Assembly (NCBI GenBank): GCA_910585855.1
Contig: CAJUGZ010000195.1
Coordinates: 1-8,358 of the forward strand
DNA from: an uncultured Lachnospiraceae bacterium
GTDB taxonomy: Bacteria; Bacillota_A; Clostridia; Lachnospirales; Lachnospiraceae
Reading direction: 5' to 3'
Length of the DNA: 8,358 nucleotides
Position 1 is the stretch's first letter; every line of letters begins with the position of its first letter. The translations under genes and the position numbers were made by a program. The notes below the pieces were generated by a model. That model saw only the letters and a list, made by a program, of their open reading frames with translations. It was not told where the DNA came from and searched no databases. Positions 5,953-8,358 of this stretch are shown here, in pieces.

Positions 5953-6262
5953 CTTTGGAAAAAAGTTAGAAGTCCTTGACTTCTGCCAGAAAACCTAAGA
6001 TTTTTTGCATATCCTGCTTTCATGCAGGGTATGCAAAAAAAGGGGCGTGTTTAGCCCGGATGAAAGGGAAGCTGTTTTGCTGTGGTAGATTGGATCTTTT
6101 GGTATGCCTGGTTTGTTTAGGCTGCCATGAGGGCGAATTGTGCCCCGGTCTGTCCGGTTGGATGTGCTGGGATGCAGAAGTCTTAGAACTTCTTGCTTTT
6201 TGGAAAGCGGAACAGCAGGCTGCCCAAGGTTTCCGCATCTGGCGTCCTCTATCTGGAAAATT
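5889..6262 (+). repeat. Repeat element copy B (MITE-like, about 370 bp, inverted relative to A)
   Basis: This is the reverse complement of copy A, roughly four-fifths identical by eye, including the wings outside the core. The core 5920-6242 is bounded by a perfect 28-bp inverted repeat (5920-5947 and 6215-6242). The left wing has GTTTC and GAAAC (5900-5917) as a short dyad around GGGGTCGA. A 120-codon open frame (5976-6338) and a 97-codon frame on the other strand cross the element, but neither is preserved in copy A, so both are taken as chance. Together A and B make a large inverted repeat around a 923-bp AT-rich cassette. Confidence 0.88.
5920..6242 (+). ncRNA. Candidate structured RNA core of copy B
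   Basis: The 323-nt core on the plus strand can form a closing 28-bp stem plus at least five hairpins: AGAAGT/ACTTCT (5968-5973 with 5979-5984); a 17-bp stem 6001-6017 with 6024-6040 including one G-U pair (6012 with 6029); GGGCG/TGCCC (6131-6135 with 6141-6145, one G-U); CCGG/CCGG (6145-6148 with 6154-6157, sharing one base with the previous stem); and AGAAGT/ACTTCT (6176-6181 with 6188-6193). The first and last hairpins mirror each other. No known RNA family is recognised. Transcription is not shown; read-through from the cassette promoter at 5114 would place the RNA in this sense. Confidence 0.42.
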
Positions 6263-6325
6263 TTCTTATAACATCGATTCATTATCAAATTTTCAAAGAC
6301 TTATGAAAGCAAAAAGACTAAAAAG

Positions 6326-6354
6326 TAGACGTAGATAAAAAAGTATGATATAAT
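6326..6354 (+). promoter_or_regulatory. Sigma-A promoter of the PEGA lipoprotein-pgcA operon
   Basis: TAGACG (6326-6331) matches four of six -35 positions. A 17-bp spacer leads to a perfect TATAAT (6349-6354) preceded by the TGn extension (TGA, 6346-6348). It lies about 65 bp outside the end of element B and 72 bp before the lipoprotein start. Confidence 0.78.
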
Positions 6355-6426
6355 GCTGAAAGGGAAACGTTATTTTTAAAAGTAAGAAGAAATTCGGGGA
6401 TGTAAAGGACAGGAGAAAAAGAACGA

Positions 6427-7863
6427 ATGTGGATACAAAACAAGTCTATTTTTATAAGGCTGGCAGAAGTATTGCTGGCGTTGGTTTTGGTATTGGGAAT
6501 AAGTGGATGTGCAGGTAAGTTTCCGTTTCTTTCCGATAATGTGGAGTCTACAGAAAAAACAACAGTATTGGAAGAAACCAGCAGTATCAGTGAAAATTTA
6601 AAAATGTCTGGTGTAGTGACTGCACTGGATACAGAAACAAAAAATGTTACAGTACGAAATATGGATACTCGTGAGATAACATCATTTGTCTATAGTACCA
6701 GCACCATGGTGCAGAATAAATATGGGGACGGGATTTCCATGGCACAGGTGCGAATCGGAGAGTTAGTGGATTTAGAGTATGACAGAACAAGCGGAAAAGT
6801 AAAGGAAGTAACGATTTCACCGGATGCATGGGAGTTAAATAGTATTACGCAGTTTACAATGGATAGAACCAATAAAACAATACAAACAGGTTCTCATCTC
6901 TATCAATATGACAGCAGTATTGCGATTGTAAGTGACGGTGCGCTGATTGAGCCGATTGAAATCAGTGATCAGGATGAATTGACGATAAAAGGACGAGGCA
7001 CAATGGCATATTCTATTATTGTAACAAAAGGACATGGATATGTCAGTTTAGAAAATGAAGAGCATTTTTTAGGGGGAACTTTAACAATCGGTAAAATTGT
7101 TAAGCCGATTACAGCAAATATGCTGGTAGTTGTGCCGGAAGGAGATTATACTTTAGAGGTGGAACAGGGGAAAACCAAAGGACGAAAGCAGATTCGAGTG
7201 GAAAAAAACGAGGAATTAGCAGTTGATATTCAATCTTTTGTAGCAGAAGCAAGGCAGATTGGAACGGTAAATTTTAAAATTGATCCAGAACAGGCCAAAT
7301 TATATGTTAATGGAAAAGAAATAAATCATAAAGAGGTAGCTCCATTTGATTATGGAACATATGCCGTTCGGGTAGAAGCGGAAGGGTATGTGCCGTTTTC
7401 TGAAAAATATGAAGTAAAAACTTCCTATCAGGAAAAAACGATTGTATTAGAAGCAGAAGAAGGAGAAAGCAGTGCAGCGGAAACGGAAGAAACTTCCAGC
7501 GAAAATCAACAGACATCTGAGCCGGGAACAGTTGTTGTAACGCTTCCTCCGACAGAGGTTTCTTCCTCTGGCGAAACCACTGCAGAGAGCAGTACAACAG
7601 AGAAAGAAACGATAGGTTCACCAGGTTCTATTTCATCGGGAGATGTTTCCGCATATAAGATACATATTATGGAACCGTCACAGACAGAAGTATATTTTGA
7701 TGGTGATTATATTGGAATTTCACCAGTTACCTTGACAAAAGTAAGTGGTGAACATACGATTATTCTTAAAAAAGACGGGTATGTCACAAAGACTTATACC
7801 GTTAATATAACCAGCGACCAAATAGATTCCTACTATAGTTTTCCGGCGCTGGCAACAAACTAA
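6427..7863 (+). CDS. Lipoprotein with two PEGA domains
   Basis: The 478-aa protein is exported and probably anchored to the outer face of the membrane. Residues 1-27 form a signal peptide with a hydrophobic core (VLLALVLVLGI) ending in the lipobox ISGC, so Cys28 is the expected lipidated residue. A Ser/Thr/Glu-rich tether follows. Then come beta-rich segments (about 58-135 and 135-270; opening MSGVVTALDTETKNVTV) that I cannot name firmly. The first PEGA-like domain is about 279-342 (GTVNFKIDPEQAKLYVNGK...). A low-complexity Ser/Thr/Glu linker spans about 343-407. The second PEGA domain is about 410-475 (VYFDGDYIGISPVTLTKVSGEHTIILKKDGY). PEGA domains are surface beta-sandwich modules of uncertain function. 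The ATG is preceded by AGGAG (6411-6415). The gene is first in a probable operon with pgcA, 19 bp downstream. Confidence 0.9.
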   Translation: MWIQNKSIFIRLAEVLLALVLVLGISGCAGKFPFLSDNVESTEKTTVLEETSSISENLKMSGVVTALDTETKNVTVRNMDTREITSFVYSTSTMVQNKYGDGISMAQVRIGELVDLEYDRTSGKVKEVTISPDAWELNSITQFTMDRTNKTIQTGSHLYQYDSSIAIVSDGALIEPIEISDQDELTIKGRGTMAYSIIVTKGHGYVSLENEEHFLGGTLTIGKIVKPITANMLVVVPEGDYTLEVEQGKTKGRKQIRVEKNEELAVDIQSFVAEARQIGTVNFKIDPEQAKLYVNGKEINHKEVAPFDYGTYAVRVEAEGYVPFSEKYEVKTSYQEKTIVLEAEEGESSAAETEETSSENQQTSEPGTVVVTLPPTEVSSSGETTAESSTTEKETIGSPGSISSGDVSAYKIHIMEPSQTEVYFDGDYIGISPVTLTKVSGEHTIILKKDGYVTKTYTVNITSDQIDSYYSFPALATN

Positions 7864-7882
7864 TTCAGGAGGTAAAAAGAAC

Positions 7883-8358
7883 ATGGGTTACAAAGAGTTA
7901 TACCAAGAGTGGTTGTCAAATCCGTATTTTGATGAGGCAACAAAAGCAGAACTTCAGGCAATCGGAGAGGATGAAAACGAGATAAAAGAGCGTTTTTATA
8001 CCGAGCTTGAATTTGGTACAGCAGGGTTACGAGGAATTATTGGGGCTGGTACAAACCGAATGAATGTTTATACCGTTCGGAAAGCAACACAGGGGCTTGC
8101 AAATTATATTCTTAAAGTAGGCGGAGAAAAAAAGGGGGTTGCGATTGCATTTGATTCTAGAAGAATGTCACCAGAGTTTGCTGATGAAGCAGCACTTTGT
8201 TTGGCAGCAAATGGTATTAAGGCATATGTATTTGAAAGTCTTCGTCCTACACCGGAATTATCTTTTGCTGTAAGAAAGCTTTCCTGTATTGCCGGAATTA
8301 ATATTACAGCAAGTCATAATCCACCGGAATATAATGGTTATAAGGTATATTGGGAAGA
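7883..8358 (+). CDS. pgcA: Phosphosugar mutase, PgcA type (5' part, cut by window end)
   Basis: This is the N-terminal 158 residues of an alpha-D-phosphohexomutase, a cytoplasmic enzyme that interconverts glucose-6-phosphate and glucose-1-phosphate (or a related sugar pair) for envelope polysaccharide and glycogen-type pathways. EFGTAGLRG (43-51) and AGTNRMNVYTVRKA are typical of the PgcA-like subgroup. TASHNP (142-147) holds the phosphorylated catalytic serine, Ser144, followed by PEYNGYKVYW. AFDSRRMSPEFA (89-100) is the usual second block. The start has an excellent AGGAGGT (7867-7873). Full-length relatives are about 560-580 aa, so roughly 400 residues, including the metal-binding loop, lie beyond the window. 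It is probably co-transcribed with the lipoprotein. Confidence 0.95.
   Translation, partial: MGYKELYQEWLSNPYFDEATKAELQAIGEDENEIKERFYTELEFGTAGLRGIIGAGTNRMNVYTVRKATQGLANYILKVGGEKKGVAIAFDSRRMSPEFADEAALCLAANGIKAYVFESLRPTPELSFAVRKLSCIAGINITASHNPPEYNGYKVYWE

Noticed and set aside
4592..6262. CRISPR array or insertion sequence with transposase
   Set aside because: Only two long inverted copies are present, with no short direct repeats with spacers and no transposase reading frame.
5995..6288. 97-codon minus-strand frame in element B that might be a small transposase or toxin
   Set aside because: The matching frame in copy A is interrupted and shifted, and no catalytic motif is visible.
5976..6338. 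120-codon frame on the plus strand inside element B
   Set aside because: It is not preserved in copy A because of indels and stops, it has no convincing ribosome binding site, and the region is better explained by paired hairpins.

Overview
The window reads as chromosome of a low-GC, spore-forming Clostridia member, most likely a Lachnospiraceae-type gut Firmicute. The signs are purine-rich ribosome binding sites (GGAGGAGG, AGGAGG), sigma-A promoters, a T-box leader, a prolyl-tRNA synthetase of the archaeal/eukaryotic type, a CotS-family spore coat protein and a PgcA-type phosphosugar mutase. No taxon search could be run, so this is inference.

Left part (1-3441): two tRNA-related genes. A sigma-A promoter (152-180) drives a T-box leader and proS (517-1953). 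The proS unit ends at an intrinsic terminator (2004-2057). Two further perfect stem-loops lie before cca (2164-3441), the CCA-adding enzyme. Next comes a CotS/APH-fold spore-coat-like protein (3542-4546). It has a candidate sigma-E promoter, and both of its expected catalytic aspartates are replaced by asparagine.

Middle (4547-6426): an accessory patch built from two copies of a non-coding repeat of about 370 bp, in opposite orientation (A, 4592-4965; B, 5889-6262). Each copy has a core closed by a perfect 28-bp inverted repeat with several hairpins inside. The two copies differ at five positions in each 28-bp arm, and every change is compensated in the other arm. Two internal hairpins have substitutions that stay paired, through G-U wobbles, on only one strand. 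This points to a structured RNA, or a hairpin-selected mobile element, read in the B(+)/A(-) sense. A possible third copy is cut by the left window edge (about 1-110). Between A and B lie a 179-residue orphan gene of immunity-like appearance and a second small gene that runs into copy B and appears broken.

Right part (6263-8358): an extended -10 promoter just outside copy B drives a probable operon. It holds a lipoprotein with two PEGA domains (6427-7863) and, 19 bp later, the start of pgcA (7883 to the window end), an alpha-phosphoglucomutase-type enzyme.

The genes on either side of the patch are ordinary housekeeping, sporulation and envelope genes. The unusual content is the repeat family and the cassette it encloses.
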